This document shows positions 8,281-17,301 of a stretch of DNA of 38,264 nucleotides, in pieces. The stretch comes from an uncultured Bacteroidia bacterium (GTDB lineage Bacteria > Bacteroidota > Bacteroidia > Bacteroidales > UBA932). The position numbers and the translations under genes are program-made. Where the stretch lies: NCBI GenBank assembly GCA_902789445.1, contig CADAOB010000012.1:1-38264 (forward strand), in the 5' to 3' direction. Position 1 is the stretch's first letter, and every line of letters begins with the position of its first letter. The notes below the pieces were generated by a model, which worked only from the letters and a program-made list of their open reading frames with translations, did not search any database and was not told the origin of the DNA.

Positions 8281-9591
8281 TTACTGGAAGCAGGCGGCCA
8301 GCTCCTCCTTCGGCACGGGACGCTGCTCGCCGGTCGCGAGGTTCTTGAGCGTGACAGTGCCGTCGGTGACTTCCTGGTCGCCGACGATGGCCAGGTACGG
8401 GATGCCTTTGCGGTCGGCATACTCGAACTGTTTCTTGAGTTTGGCGCTGTCCGGATAGATTTCGCAGGCGATGCCGGCTGCGCGGAGCGACGCGGCCACG
8501 GGAACGGTGTAGGCAATTTCCTTCTCGCCCATATTGGTAAAGAGCACGGACGCAGCCGTAGCGGCATCTTTCGGGAAGAGGTCCAGGCCGGCGAGGACGT
8601 CGTAGATGCGGTCGGCGCCGAAGCTGATGCCCACGCCCGACATGTTCGGCAGGCCGAAGATGCCGGTCAGGTCGTCATAGCGGCCGCCGCCGCAGATGCT
8701 GCCGATGGCAAAGTCGAGCGCCTTGACCTCGAAGATGGCACCCGTATAGTAGTTGAGGCCGCGGGCCAGTGAGAGATCCAGTTCCACCGGCTGGGCGATG
8801 CCCGCACCGGCAATCAGCGCGAAAAGCGTCTCGATCTCGTCAAGCCCTTTCATGCCGGTTTCGGAGGTGGCCAGCAGCGTCCGCATCCGGGCCAGTTTCT
8901 CCTGCGTCGAGCCCGTGAGCGTAAGCACCGGCTCGATGACGGCGACGGCTTCCTCCGTCAGGCCTTTCTCCCGGAGCTCCTGCTTGACGGCGTCCAGGCC
9001 GATCTTGTCAATCTTGTCGATGGCCACGGTAATGTCGATCAGTTTGTCGGGCTGGCCGGAAACCTCGGCCAGGCCGGAGAGGATCTTCCGGTTGTTGATC
9101 TTGATGCACACGCGCACGCCCATGCGGCCGAAGACATCGTCCACGATCTGGACCAGTTCGAGTTCATTCAGCAGCGACTTGCTTCCGATCACATCGACGT
9201 CACACTGGTAAAACTCGCGGTAACGGCCCTTCTGCGGCCGGTCGGCCCGCCATACGGGCTGGATCTGGTAGCGTTTGAAGGGGAAGGAAATCTCGTTCTG
9301 GTGCTGGACCACGAAACGGGCGAACGGCACGGTCAGGTCGTAACGGAGCCCTTTCTCCGGCGGGAGCGCCGCTTTCTCCCCGCTGTTCTGGATGCGGAAC
9401 AGCAGTTTGTCGCCCTCTTCGCCGTATTTTCCCAGCAGGGTGCTGAGATTTTCGAGGGACGGGGTTTCGATGGCCTGGTATCCGTATTTGCGGAATACCG
9501 CCTTGATTGTGTTGAAGATATAGTTGCGGCCTGCCATTTCGGAAGGTCCGAAGTCTCTGGTCCCCTTGGGAATCGACGGTTTCTGTGCCAT
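8281..9591 (-). CDS. hisS: Histidyl-tRNA synthetase
   Basis: 436 residues from the ATG at 9591; a TTG six codons upstream is possible but less likely. The N-terminus [13 protein letters not shown] is typical of class II HisRS. Motif 2 is seen in [20 protein letters not shown], the histidine-specific loop in [15 protein letters not shown], and motif 3 in [15 protein letters not shown]. The C-terminal anticodon-binding domain starts near residue 340. It charges tRNA-His in the cytoplasm. A clear -7 element lies at 9614-9621, and the C69 peptidase gene follows at a gap of 23 bases. Confidence 0.97.
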   Translation of the reverse strand: MAQKPSIPKGTRDFGPSEMAGRNYIFNTIKAVFRKYGYQAIETPSLENLSTLLGKYGEEGDKLLFRIQNSGEKAALPPEKGLRYDLTVPFARFVVQHQNEISFPFKRYQIQPVWRADRPQKGRYREFYQCDVDVIGSKSLLNELELVQIVDDVFGRMGVRVCIKINNRKILSGLAEVSGQPDKLIDITVAIDKIDKIGLDAVKQELREKGLTEEAVAVIEPVLTLTGSTQEKLARMRTLLATSETGMKGLDEIETLFALIAGAGIAQPVELDLSLARGLNYYTGAIFEVKALDFAIGSICGGGRYDDLTGIFGLPNMSGVGISFGADRIYDVLAGLDLFPKDAATAASVLFTNMGEKEIAYTVPVAASLRAAGIACEIYPDSAKLKKQFEYADRKGIPYLAIVGDQEVTDGTVTLKNLATGEQRPVPKEELAACFQ

Positions 9592-9613
9592 TTCTTTTCG
9601 TTTGATCAACTCA

Positions 9614-9646
9614 CAAAGATAACAATTTTTGATTTTTTTTGATCAA
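9614..9646 (-). promoter_or_regulatory. Promoter of hisS
   Basis: Minus-strand TATCTTTG (9614-9621) is an exact TAnnTTTG -7 element, with a TTG (9644-9646) 22 bases upstream. It lies 23 bases before the ATG at 9591. Confidence 0.6.
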
Positions 9647-9671
9647 CGAGCGCGGATTGTTGCTACTTTTG
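9638..9671 (+). promoter_or_regulatory. Promoter of the small lipoprotein gene
   Basis: Plus-strand TTTG (9638-9641) and TACTTTTG (9664-9671) are 22 bases apart, a Bacteroidota -33/-7 pair. It interleaves with the divergent hisS promoter. The ATG at 9703 is 31 bases downstream. Confidence 0.6.
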
Positions 9672-9702
9672 CGCTGCTAATAACCAACTAACAAATTGTA
9701 AC

Positions 9703-9957
9703 ATGAAAAAGATTGCTCTTTTGACTATCGTCGCCTGCATGAGCCTGCTCGCTGTTTCCTGCAAGGACCAGCAGAAGAAAGAAGAGGCTCATGCCCAGGA
9801 GGCCGCCCGCGAGGCCGTCGAGAATGTCCAGGAAGTTTCCGAAGAAGCTGCCACGACGGTTGGTGACGCCCTCAAGGATGCCGGTGAAGCCGTCAAGGAT
9901 GCTGCCGACGCCGTGAAGGACGCCGCAGACAAGGCTGCCGACGAGATCAAGAAGTAA
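9703..9957 (+). CDS. Small Ala/Lys/Asp-rich lipoprotein
   Basis: 84 residues. A signal peptide with lipobox LAVSC (Cys20) marks a lipoprotein. The mature part is nearly all charged or alanine and carries repeats of the type VKDAADAVKDAADKAADEIK, with an 11-residue periodicity expected of an amphipathic helix like YtxH- or LEA-type proteins. No catalytic motif is seen. It may coat or space the envelope, but function is unknown. It has its own promoter and a strong terminator directly downstream, so it is probably monocistronic and well expressed. Confidence 0.8.
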   Translation: MKKIALLTIVACMSLLAVSCKDQQKKEEAHAQEAAREAVENVQEVSEEAATTVGDALKDAGEAVKDAADAVKDAADKAADEIKK

Positions 9958-9983
9958 CGTACCGCTGCTTTTTGAAACAAAAA

Positions 9984-10017
9984 AGCGACTGAAGGATTTC
10001 AGCCGCTCTTTTTGTTT
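9984..10017. terminator. Bidirectional intrinsic terminator
   Basis: AGCG-A-CTGAA (9984-9993), loop GGAT, and TTCAG-C-CGCT (9998-10007) form a stem with one mismatch. It is flanked by an A-run on the left and CTTTTTGTTTT on the right, so it can end transcription of the lipoprotein gene (+) and of the convergent lipoprotein gene at 10030 (-). Confidence 0.75.
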
Positions 10018-10029
10018 TATGCCGAAGGG

Positions 10030-10602
10030 TCAGTCTTCCGGGAAGATGATCGGCGGGGTCGTCAGGTCGAAGCCCTTTTCGGAAAGCGGTTTGAAGATTT
10101 CGGGATGTTTGCTCTTGAAATATTCATACCGTTCGTAGGTCACCTTGCCGATCTTGACCACGTCGTCTTCCAGGAAGGTGAGGTCTTCGCCTTCGCCGAA
10201 TTCGCCGGTGCCTTTGCCCTGGTCATTGGCCTGCTCGAAGAAAACCTGGCCGCCCTTGACTTCGAACTTCCTGTAGCGGCTGGCCCGCATATCGCCCAGG
10301 GACTGGAGGGTTACCGTACAGAATTTCTTCTGGCTCTTGTTGAAAGAAAGCATCGGGTAGTAGCGGGTATCTTCATAGCTGAGATTCGGGTTTTTCTTGC
10401 TGACATAGGTGACGAGGATGTCGCCGTGAACGCCGAGGTTGCCGTCCCAGGTGGCGGAGAACTGGTCGTTGTCAACACTGCCGGACGCACGCACGGGCCA
10501 CCAGTCTCCATAGAGGTCTTTCTGCAACTTGAAATCGCTGCAGGAGACCAGCAAGAGCATGACGGACAACACGGTGAAGAAATAAACAGATTTGGTTTTC
10601 AT
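10030..10602 (-). CDS. Lipoprotein of unknown function, lipocalin-like size
   Basis: 190 residues from ATG 10602. A signal peptide with lipobox LLVSC (Cys20) gives a mature protein starting SDFKLQKDLYGDWWPVRASG. The opening DLYGDWWPVR and the later beta-patterned segments resemble the GxW start of small lipocalin-like or META-type lipoproteins, but no family is certain. Function unknown. A promoter lies just upstream (10624-10631) and a shared terminator just downstream, so it is probably a single-gene transcript. Confidence 0.75.
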   Translation of the reverse strand: MKTKSVYFFTVLSVMLLLVSCSDFKLQKDLYGDWWPVRASGSVDNDQFSATWDGNLGVHGDILVTYVSKKNPNLSYEDTRYYPMLSFNKSQKKFCTVTLQSLGDMRASRYRKFEVKGGQVFFEQANDQGKGTGEFGEGEDLTFLEDDVVKIGKVTYERYEYFKSKHPEIFKPLSEKGFDLTTPPIIFPED

Positions 10603-10619
10603 GATGTGCTGTGTTAGTT

Positions 10620-10653
10620 TTTGCAAATATACAAAGTTTTTTTTCTACTTTTG
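10620..10653 (+). promoter_or_regulatory. Promoter of spt
   Basis: TTTG (10620-10623) and TACTTTTG (10646-10653) with 22 bases between them. The ATG at 10678 follows 24 bases downstream. Confidence 0.6.
10624..10631 (-). promoter_or_regulatory. Promoter -7 element of the lipoprotein gene
   Basis: Minus-strand TATATTTG, an exact TAnnTTTG match, 21 bases before the ATG at 10602. It overlaps the -33 region of the divergent spt promoter. Confidence 0.6.
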
Positions 10654-10677
10654 CAAGTTAAATGATTATATGAAAGA

Positions 10678-11871
10678 ATGAAAGCAAGACTACTGAACCA
10701 AATTTGTGCTGAATATACGCTGGCCGACGAAGTCAAGGCTCAGGGAATCTATCCGTATTACCGGCCCATCGAATCGGGGCAGGATCCGGTGGTGAAGATG
10801 AATGGAAAAGATGTGTTGATGTTCGGTTCCAATTCCTATCTCGGTCTTTCCGACGACCCCCGCCTCAAGGAAGCGGCCATCGAAGCGATCCGCAAATATG
10901 GTACCAGTTGTTCCGGCTCCCGTTTCCTCAACGGCACGCTTGACATCCACCTCGCCCTGGAAGAGAAGCTCGCGAAGCTGGTCGGAAAGGAAGAGGCGGT
11001 GACCTACAGTACGGGCTTCCAGGTCAATCTGGGCGTCGTCTCGTGCCTGGGATTCAAAGACGGTTTCATCTTCCTCGACGCACTGGACCACGCCTGCATC
11101 ATCGACGGTAGCCGCCTGTCCTTCAGCCGCGTGCTGAAATTTCCCCACAACGATATGGACGCGCTGGAAAAGAAACTGCAGCTTGCGCCCGCCGACGCGC
11201 CGAAACTGATTGTCGTGGACGGCGTCTATTCGATGGAAGGGGACATCGCGCCGCTTCCCCGGATGGTGGAGTTCTGCGAACAGTACAATGCATCCCTGAT
11301 GGTGGATGATGCCCACGGCCTGGGCGTGATGGGGGAAAACGGACGCGGTACGGCAAACCACTTTGGCCTGACCGACAAGGTGGACCTGATCATGGGCACC
11401 TTCTCCAAGTCGTTCGGCTCCCTCGGCGGTTTCATCGCCGGCGACCACGAAGTGATCAATTTCCTCAAGCATAATTCCCGTTCGCTGATCTTCAGCGCCA
11501 GTATGCCGCCGGCCAACGTGGCCGCCGTGAGCCGTGCCATCGACATCATGCTCTCGGAGCCCGAGCGCATCGAACATCTGTGGGCACTGACGAACCACGC
11601 CCATGCGGAATTCCGCAAGCGCGGTTTCGACATCGGACACTCGCAGTCCCCGATCATCCCGCTCTTCGTGCGCGATTTCCAGAAGTGCCTGACGGCCGTC
11701 AAGATGGCCCTCGACGAGGGCGTGTTCATCACGCCGGTCATCCCGCCCGCCGTGCCTGAGGATTCGGTCATCGTCCGTTTCGCCCTGATGGCCACGCACA
11801 GTTTCGCGCAGCTTGACGAGGGTATCGACAAGCTGACGAAGATCTTCAAGAAGCTGGAGATTATTCCGTAG
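10678..11871 (+). CDS. spt: Serine palmitoyltransferase-type alpha-oxoamine synthase
   Basis: 397 residues, a fold-type I PLP enzyme. FGSNSYLGLSDDPRLKEA, GTSCSGSRFLNGTLDIH and VDDAHGLGVMG are alpha-oxoamine synthase segments, and the PLP lysine is Lys244 in GTFSKSFGSLGG. The N-terminal YPYYRPIESGQDPVVKMNGK resembles Bacteroides serine palmitoyltransferase more than glycine C-acetyltransferase (Kbl) or BioF. Spt condenses L-serine with palmitoyl-CoA to 3-ketosphinganine, the first step of sphingolipid synthesis, in the cytoplasm. No biotin or threonine-catabolism genes adjoin, which supports this reading. Its last 11 bases overlap the convergent DAHP synthase gene. Family is sure; substrate choice is likely but not proven. 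Confidence 0.87.
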   Translation: MKARLLNQICAEYTLADEVKAQGIYPYYRPIESGQDPVVKMNGKDVLMFGSNSYLGLSDDPRLKEAAIEAIRKYGTSCSGSRFLNGTLDIHLALEEKLAKLVGKEEAVTYSTGFQVNLGVVSCLGFKDGFIFLDALDHACIIDGSRLSFSRVLKFPHNDMDALEKKLQLAPADAPKLIVVDGVYSMEGDIAPLPRMVEFCEQYNASLMVDDAHGLGVMGENGRGTANHFGLTDKVDLIMGTFSKSFGSLGGFIAGDHEVINFLKHNSRSLIFSASMPPANVAAVSRAIDIMLSEPERIEHLWALTNHAHAEFRKRGFDIGHSQSPIIPLFVRDFQKCLTAVKMALDEGVFITPVIPPAVPEDSVIVRFALMATHSFAQLDEGIDKLTKIFKKLEIIP

Positions 11872-12973
11872 GCTCTTTCCCGCCCGAAAGCACGTCGTTC
11901 TGGATCCGGATACTCTCCTGGTGGATCACATTGAAAAGCGCCTGGAGGAAGTTTCCGTCGAGTCCTTCCGCATCTCCTTTCCGGAGCAGGCCTTCCATCA
12001 GTTCATCCCAGCGGGCTGTCTGCAGGATGGCGATGTTGTGGTCGCGCTTGTAATGGCCGATCTCCCGTGAAACCGACATCCGGGCCTTCAGCAGGGACAG
12101 GATGTTCTCGTCGATGACATCGATTCTCGCCCGCAGGGGGCCGATGTTCTCGCGGTAGTCCGCGGCCTGCGTGTCGGCGTCGCGGACGGTGAGCTGCTCG
12201 CCCAGCAGGATCCGCAGGGCTTCGGGCGTCAGCTGCTGCCGTGCGTCGCTGAGGGCGGCCTCCGGCTGGCAGTGCGATTCGATCATCAGCCCTTCCAGGC
12301 CGAGGTCCATCGCCCGCTGGCTGAGTTCCAGCAGATATTTCCGGTCTCCGCCCATGTGCGAAGGATCGGCGAAGAACGGAAGTTCCGGATAGCGTGTACG
12401 CAGTTCCACGGCAACGTGCCAGCCGGGATCGTTGCGGTAAGGCGTTTTCTGCAGGGTGGAGAAGCCCCGGTGGATGACGCCCAGTTTCCGGATGCCGGCC
12501 CGGCCCAGCCGTTCCAGGGCGCCGATCCAGAGTTCCAGGTCCGGATTGACCGGGTTCTTGACCAGGACGGGGATGTCGGTATCACGCAGGGCATCAGCGA
12601 TTTCCTGCATCAGGAACGGATTGGCCGTGGTCCGGGCGCCGACCCACACCATGTCGATGCCGTATTTGAGGCAGGCGAAGACGTGCTCTTTGCTGGCGAC
12701 TTCGGTGCAGGTGTACAGGCCGTATTCCCTTTTGGCCCGTTGCAGCCATTTGAGCCCCGGGATTCCGACGCCTTCGAAACTGCCCGGATGCGTACGGGGT
12801 TTCCAGATGCCGGCCCGGAATACATGGATGCCGAAAGCGGCGAGTCCCCGCGCCGTTTCCATCACCTGCGCTTCGCTCTCGGCGGCGCAGGGACCGGCAA
12901 TCACCATCGGGCGGGGAAGCGTGAAGAATCCCCACTCCGTGACGGGGATCAAATCCAGTTTCTCACTTGTCAT
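11861..12973 (-). CDS. Bifunctional DAHP synthase / chorismate mutase
   Basis: 370 residues. The first about 260 form a KDO8P/DAHP synthase-type barrel: MVIAGPCAAES (near residue 23), FRAGIWKPRTHPGSFEG, WVGARTTANPFLMQEIAD, and the metal-site segment FFADPSHMGGDRKY. The C-terminal about 95 residues form an AroQ chorismate mutase with LRARIDVIDENILSLLKARMS and the start of the next helix at REIGHYKR. DAHP synthase joins PEP and erythrose 4-phosphate to open the shikimate pathway, and the mutase makes prephenate at its end. The fusion gives coupled control of both steps. The ATG overlaps the tyrA stop by 4 bases; it is the last gene of a three-gene operon. The 3' end overlaps spt by 11 bases. 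Confidence 0.93.
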   Translation of the reverse strand: MTSEKLDLIPVTEWGFFTLPRPMVIAGPCAAESEAQVMETARGLAAFGIHVFRAGIWKPRTHPGSFEGVGIPGLKWLQRAKREYGLYTCTEVASKEHVFACLKYGIDMVWVGARTTANPFLMQEIADALRDTDIPVLVKNPVNPDLELWIGALERLGRAGIRKLGVIHRGFSTLQKTPYRNDPGWHVAVELRTRYPELPFFADPSHMGGDRKYLLELSQRAMDLGLEGLMIESHCQPEAALSDARQQLTPEALRILLGEQLTVRDADTQAADYRENIGPLRARIDVIDENILSLLKARMSVSREIGHYKRDHNIAILQTARWDELMEGLLRKGDAEGLDGNFLQALFNVIHQESIRIQNDVLSGGKEPTE

Positions 12974-13824
12974 CGCAGGATCTTTTTGATTCGGTTTGCT
13001 TCTTCGATGAGGCTCCGTACCTTGTCGCCGTCATAGTCGGCGATGGCATCGCGGAACGCCTGCATTTTCTGGATATAGGTGTCGATCACCTGGAGCACGT
13101 TGTCGTGGTTCTGGGTCAGGATGGGCACCCACATGTCGGCATTGCTCTTGGCCAGGCGCACCGTGGAGGAAAAGCCGCCCGAGGCCAGGTCGAAGATATG
13201 TTTCTCGTCTTTCACTTTGTCCAGGACGGTCAGGGCCAGGGCGAAGGAGGTCACGTGGGAAATGTGCGAGACATACGCCGTATGGACGTCGTGCGAGGCG
13301 GCATCCATGTAGATGGGCCGCATGTTGAGCACGTCGTAGAGCTTTTCCACCGTCTTGACGGCCTTCGGATCGGAATCCTCCGTATTGGCGAAGATGCAGG
13401 CGCGGCCGTCGAAAAGGTTGGGCATCGCGGCCCAGGGCCCACTGTACTCGGTTCCGGCCATCGGGTGCGTGGAAACATACTGGCCGCGGCAGGGGTGGTA
13501 ATGGGTGGACAGGTTGATCTGTTCCTTGGTCGAACAGACGTCGATGACGATCTTGTCACGCGCGCCGGATTCTTTATACCGGTCGAGGATGTCGCAGACC
13601 ATCTTGACGGCTGTCCCGACCGGGACGGCCACCACCACCAGGTCGCTCTGCGCGATGCAGTCTTCGTACGGGATGATCTCGTCGGCCAGCCCCATTTTCA
13701 GGGCGGCGGCTGCGTTTACGGGGTCGGATTCGACCCCCAGGATGCGGGATGCGAAGCCCCGCCGCTTCAGATCGATGGCCATGGAACCGCCGATCAGGCC
13801 CAGGCCTATGATACCTATTTGCAT
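12970..13824 (-). CDS. tyrA: Prephenate dehydrogenase
   Basis: 284 residues. The Rossmann motif IGIIGLGLIGGSMAIDLKRR opens the protein. STHPMAGTEYSGP, SHISHVTSFALALTVL and DLASGGFSSTVRLAKSNADM are TyrA segments for substrate binding and the helical dimer domain. It oxidatively decarboxylates prephenate to 4-hydroxyphenylpyruvate with NAD(P)+. No ACT domain is attached, so feedback control may act through a partner. It overlaps the aminotransferase gene by 10 bases and the DAHP synthase/chorismate mutase gene by 4, a tightly coupled tyrosine-branch operon. Confidence 0.94.
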   Translation of the reverse strand: MQIGIIGLGLIGGSMAIDLKRRGFASRILGVESDPVNAAAALKMGLADEIIPYEDCIAQSDLVVVAVPVGTAVKMVCDILDRYKESGARDKIVIDVCSTKEQINLSTHYHPCRGQYVSTHPMAGTEYSGPWAAMPNLFDGRACIFANTEDSDPKAVKTVEKLYDVLNMRPIYMDAASHDVHTAYVSHISHVTSFALALTVLDKVKDEKHIFDLASGGFSSTVRLAKSNADMWVPILTQNHDNVLQVIDTYIQKMQAFRDAIADYDGDKVRSLIEEANRIKKILR

Positions 13825-15026
13825 GTCGTTTCGATGATTTGTCGTGCTTTCTTGAGGACTTCCTCCTTGGCGCAGAGGGAGATCCTGATATAATTCTCAC
13901 CATTCTTCCCGAAAATGAATCCCGGTGTCAGGAAGATGCCCGCCCGGTAGAGCAGGGTGTCGGAGACCCTTTCACCGGGCGTTTTGCCCGGATCGGGTGT
14001 CAGGGCGGCGAAGGGATTGTCGGGCGCGACCCGTCCCCAGAGGAACAGGCCGCTCGAGGCCGGATCGTACCGCACGCCGAGTGTATCGAAGATAGCTCCG
14101 GCCAGGGCGCGCCGGCTCGCATAGCCGGCATTCAGTTCGCGGAACCATTCCGGGCCCTGGGCCAGCGCTTCAACGGCCGCCAGCTGCAGGGGCTTGAACA
14201 TCCCCGAATCCATCTGCGACTTGACCTTCAGCACCTGGGCCACCAGCTCACGGTCGCCGGCCACCATGCCGATGCGCCAGCCCGACATATTGTGGGCCTT
14301 GCTCAGGGAATTGAGCTCCAGGCAGCACGCCCGGGCCCCGGGTACGGACAGGATCGAGAGCGGATGGTCGTTGAGGATGAAGCTGTAGGGATTGTCGTTC
14401 ACCACGAGGATGCCGTGGCGGCGGGCGAAATCCACGATGCGGGCCATCTGTTCAGGGGTGGCCGATGCCCCGGTGGGCATGTGCGGATAGTTGACCCACA
14501 TAAGCTTGACACCCGAAAGGTCGCTTCGTTCGAGGGCTTCGAAATCGGGCTGCCAGTGACGTTCCTCGCGGAGGTCGTAGGTCAGGATACGGGCTTCCGC
14601 CAACCGGGAGGCCGAGGTGTAGGTCGGATAGCCCGGGTCCGGCACGAGCACGCCGTCGCCCGGGTCGAGGAAGGCCAGGGCGATGAGCAGGATGCCCTCT
14701 TTCGAGCCCACCAGCGGCTGGATTTCGCACGTGGGGTCCAGGCTGACGCCATAGTAACGGCTGTACCAGGCTGCGAACGCTTCCCGCAGGGCGTCGAGAC
14801 CGACATAGCTCTGGTAAGCGTGGACATCGCTCCGCCGTGCGCTTTCCGTCAGGGTGCGTATGGCGGCCTCGGGCGGCATTCCGTCGGGGGCGCCGATGCC
14901 CAGGTTGATGACGGGGGGCAGGCCGGCTTCCGCATTGCGGCGGTTGATGGCGGCAATCTCCTTGAGCTTGCGGGAAAAATAGTATTCCTGGACAGCTTCG
15001 GTCCTTTTGGCGGGCTGGATGATCAT
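13815..15026 (-). CDS. PLP-dependent class I/II aminotransferase of the aromatic operon
   Basis: 403 residues, fold-type I. The N-terminal VINLGIGAPDGMPPEAAI, the PLP-phosphate segment GSKEGILLIALAFLDPGD, the WVNYPHMPTGA substrate loop, and the PLP lysine Lys243 in LNSLSKAHNMSGWRIGM are visible; the C-terminal Arg in NYIRISLCA binds the substrate carboxylate. First gene of the operon with tyrA and DAHP synthase/chorismate mutase, so its likely job is transamination of 4-hydroxyphenylpyruvate or phenylpyruvate (or prephenate to arogenate). LL-diaminopimelate and aspartate aminotransferases are close relatives, so substrate is inferred from context. No prephenate dehydratase gene adjoins. Confidence 0.88.
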   Translation of the reverse strand: MIIQPAKRTEAVQEYYFSRKLKEIAAINRRNAEAGLPPVINLGIGAPDGMPPEAAIRTLTESARRSDVHAYQSYVGLDALREAFAAWYSRYYGVSLDPTCEIQPLVGSKEGILLIALAFLDPGDGVLVPDPGYPTYTSASRLAEARILTYDLREERHWQPDFEALERSDLSGVKLMWVNYPHMPTGASATPEQMARIVDFARRHGILVVNDNPYSFILNDHPLSILSVPGARACCLELNSLSKAHNMSGWRIGMVAGDRELVAQVLKVKSQMDSGMFKPLQLAAVEALAQGPEWFRELNAGYASRRALAGAIFDTLGVRYDPASSGLFLWGRVAPDNPFAALTPDPGKTPGERVSDTLLYRAGIFLTPGFIFGKNGENYIRISLCAKEEVLKKARQIIETTCK

Positions 15027-15139
15027 AAGGCGGAATAAGCGCTTAACTGGTAAAAATAGTGTAAAAACGACCGAGTACCAAAAAAAATGCAGTTTGACGA
15101 AAAAATTAAGTAACTTCGTGACAACAAAAAGCCTTGACT

Positions 15140-16501
15140 ATGAAAAAGCCGTTCTTCCTCCTGCCGCTCGCCCTGGCGGCCGTGTTTCCTTTCCTGATTG
15201 CAGCCTGCACGCAGCCGGAACCGGCGCCGGCCCGTGAGGCGGCCGACCCGCAGATCGACCGGGCGGTGTCGCTGGTCAGTGCCGATAGCATCACGGCGTA
15301 TATCAACGATCTGGTGGCCTTCCACACCCGGCATACGCTCAGCGCGCAGGATAGCCCCGACAAAGGCATCGGTGCTGCCGTCGCCTATCTTGCCGGCCGC
15401 TGCCAGGCATGGGCCCGCAAGGCGGAGGGCGTGCGTCCCGTACCGACCGTGGAGGTCATTTCCTATAAGGTGGGGGAGAAAGGCGGCCGGTACGACCGTG
15501 TCGCGATGGTCCCCGAGATCCTGGTCACGCTTCCGGGAACGAAGGCCGAACGCGAAATCCTGCTTTCGGCCCACATCGATACCCGCGTGGCCGACGTGAT
15601 GGATTCCACCGCGTTTGCGCCGGGCGCCAACGACGATGGAAGCGGCCTGGCCTGCCTGCTCGAAGTGGTGCGCATCCTGTCGGAAATTCCGTTGGAACAG
15701 ACGGTCAAGTGCGCATTCGTCTCCGGAGAGGAGCAGGGGTTGGACGGTTCCCGCTTCCTGGCGACCCGGGCCAAGGCGGAAGGCTGGCCGCTGATGGCGA
15801 TGATCAACAACGACATGATCGGCAATACGGAGGCCAGCGGCACCGGCCTGAAGGAGGACCACAAGGTCCGGCTGTTTTCGGACAGTCCCGCCGGCGTGGA
15901 CAGCGACCCGCGCCAGCTGGCACGCTATGTCCGGGAGACGGCCTGCCTGTATGTGCCGGGGCAGGAAGTGAAACTCATCTACCGGAATGACCGTTACCGC
16001 CGCAGCGGCGACCACACGCCGTTCCTGCGCGAGGGCTTCACGGCGGTCCGGATGAGTGAATACTGTGAGAATTACGACCGTACGCACCAGGATGTCCGGA
16101 CGGAAGACGGCATTGCCTACGGCGACCTCATTGCCGGTGTGGACATCCCGTACCTGGCACGCAATATACAGATCAACCTGGCGACCGTGATGAACCTGGC
16201 ACAGGCTCCGGCCCGGCCTGCGCATGCGCGTATCGCCAATGCCGGCGAGTTGGAAAACCATACCGTCATCGCCTGGGACCCTGTGCGCAGGCGTGATGGC
16301 AGCGTGGATACGGACGTCTCCTACCAGATTCTCTATCGGGAGACCGATCAGCCGGAGTGGGAGGTCCTGGGGACGGTTGCGGCCGATCCGACCCTGCTGG
16401 CCCCGAGTTTCCGCTGCCCGCTGAGCAAGGATAATTATTCCTATGCCGTCCGCAGCGTCTCGGCCGCCGGGAACCCGAGCCTGCCGGCCGTCGCCCGCTG
16501 A
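15140..16501 (+). CDS. M28 family zinc aminopeptidase, lipoprotein, with C-terminal Fn3-like domain
   Basis: 453 residues from the ATG at 15140. A signal peptide with lipobox LIAAC makes it a lipoprotein. The M28 metal ligands read in order: SAHIDTR (His), GANDDGSG (Asp), GEEQGLDGS (catalytic Glu pair), NNDMIGN (Asp) and, after YCENYDRTHQDVR, the last His. The final about 95 residues (HARIANAGELENHTVIAWDP onward) look like a fibronectin type III domain. M28 enzymes remove N-terminal residues, so this should act on peptides in the periplasm or at the surface. A variant -7 element TAACTTCG lies at 15111-15118. Confidence 0.9.
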   Translation: MKKPFFLLPLALAAVFPFLIAACTQPEPAPAREAADPQIDRAVSLVSADSITAYINDLVAFHTRHTLSAQDSPDKGIGAAVAYLAGRCQAWARKAEGVRPVPTVEVISYKVGEKGGRYDRVAMVPEILVTLPGTKAEREILLSAHIDTRVADVMDSTAFAPGANDDGSGLACLLEVVRILSEIPLEQTVKCAFVSGEEQGLDGSRFLATRAKAEGWPLMAMINNDMIGNTEASGTGLKEDHKVRLFSDSPAGVDSDPRQLARYVRETACLYVPGQEVKLIYRNDRYRRSGDHTPFLREGFTAVRMSEYCENYDRTHQDVRTEDGIAYGDLIAGVDIPYLARNIQINLATVMNLAQAPARPAHARIANAGELENHTVIAWDPVRRRDGSVDTDVSYQILYRETDQPEWEVLGTVAADPTLLAPSFRCPLSKDNYSYAVRSVSAAGNPSLPAVAR

Positions 16502-16551
16502 GTGCGCCGCTGACGCTTGCCACGTCCGTCTAAAATCCGTATCTTCGCACC

Positions 16552-17301
16552 ATGAAGTTCATCAGTTGGAATGTCAACGGCCTGCGTGCCGTCGCCGGCA
16601 AGGGATTTGCCGATATTTTCGCCCGCCTGGACGCCGATTTCTTCTGCTTGCAGGAGACCAAGTTGCAGGCCGGGCAGCTCGACCTGGAATTTCTCGGCTA
16701 TCAGTCCTTCTGGAACTATGCCGACAAGAAAGGCTATTCCGGAACCGCGGTCTATACGCGTGTGGCGCCGCTTTCCGTGGTGCGCGGCATCGGGGTCGAT
16801 GAACACGACCATGAGGGCCGCGTGCTGACGCTCGAACTGCCGGATTTCTACCTGGTCAACGTCTATACGCCCAATTCCCAGGACGGCTTGCGGCGGCTGG
16901 ACTACCGGATGCAGTGGGACGAGGCCTTCCGCAACTACGTATGCGCGCTGGCCTCGCGCAAGGGCGTGGTCATCTGTGGCGACATGAACGTGGCGCACGA
17001 GGAGATCGACCTGAAGAATCCGGCCACCAATCATTTCAATGCCGGCTTTTCCGATCAGGAGCGTGCCGGGATGACGGCGCTTCTTTCCGCCGGGTTCCGC
17101 GACACCTGGCGCGATGCGCATCCCGGAGAAGTCAAGTACTCCTGGTGGTCTTACCGGATGGCGGCCCGGGAAAGGAACGCGGGATGGCGCATCGACTATT
17201 TCCTGGTTTCCGATCCGCTGGTTCCGCAAATCCTCTCCACCGACATCCACAACGAGATCTACGGCTCCGATCACTGCCCGGTGGAGCTGGTCCTCCGATG
17301 A
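16552..17301 (+). CDS. xth: Exodeoxyribonuclease III / AP endonuclease
   Basis: 249 residues. The whole ExoIII pattern is visible: ISWNVNGLRA at the start, LQETK with the metal-binding Glu, VNVYTPNSQ, CGDMNVAHEEIDL with the catalytic Asp-Asn pair, WRIDYFLVS and the C-terminal SDHCPV with the catalytic Asp-His. The enzyme cuts at abasic sites and trims 3' ends in base-excision repair. A TATCTTCG -7-like element (16540-16547) ends only 4 bases before the ATG, so the transcript may be nearly leaderless. The stop overlaps the ATG of the acyltransferase gene. Confidence 0.96.
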   Translation: MKFISWNVNGLRAVAGKGFADIFARLDADFFCLQETKLQAGQLDLEFLGYQSFWNYADKKGYSGTAVYTRVAPLSVVRGIGVDEHDHEGRVLTLELPDFYLVNVYTPNSQDGLRRLDYRMQWDEAFRNYVCALASRKGVVICGDMNVAHEEIDLKNPATNHFNAGFSDQERAGMTALLSAGFRDTWRDAHPGEVKYSWWSYRMAARERNAGWRIDYFLVSDPLVPQILSTDIHNEIYGSDHCPVELVLR

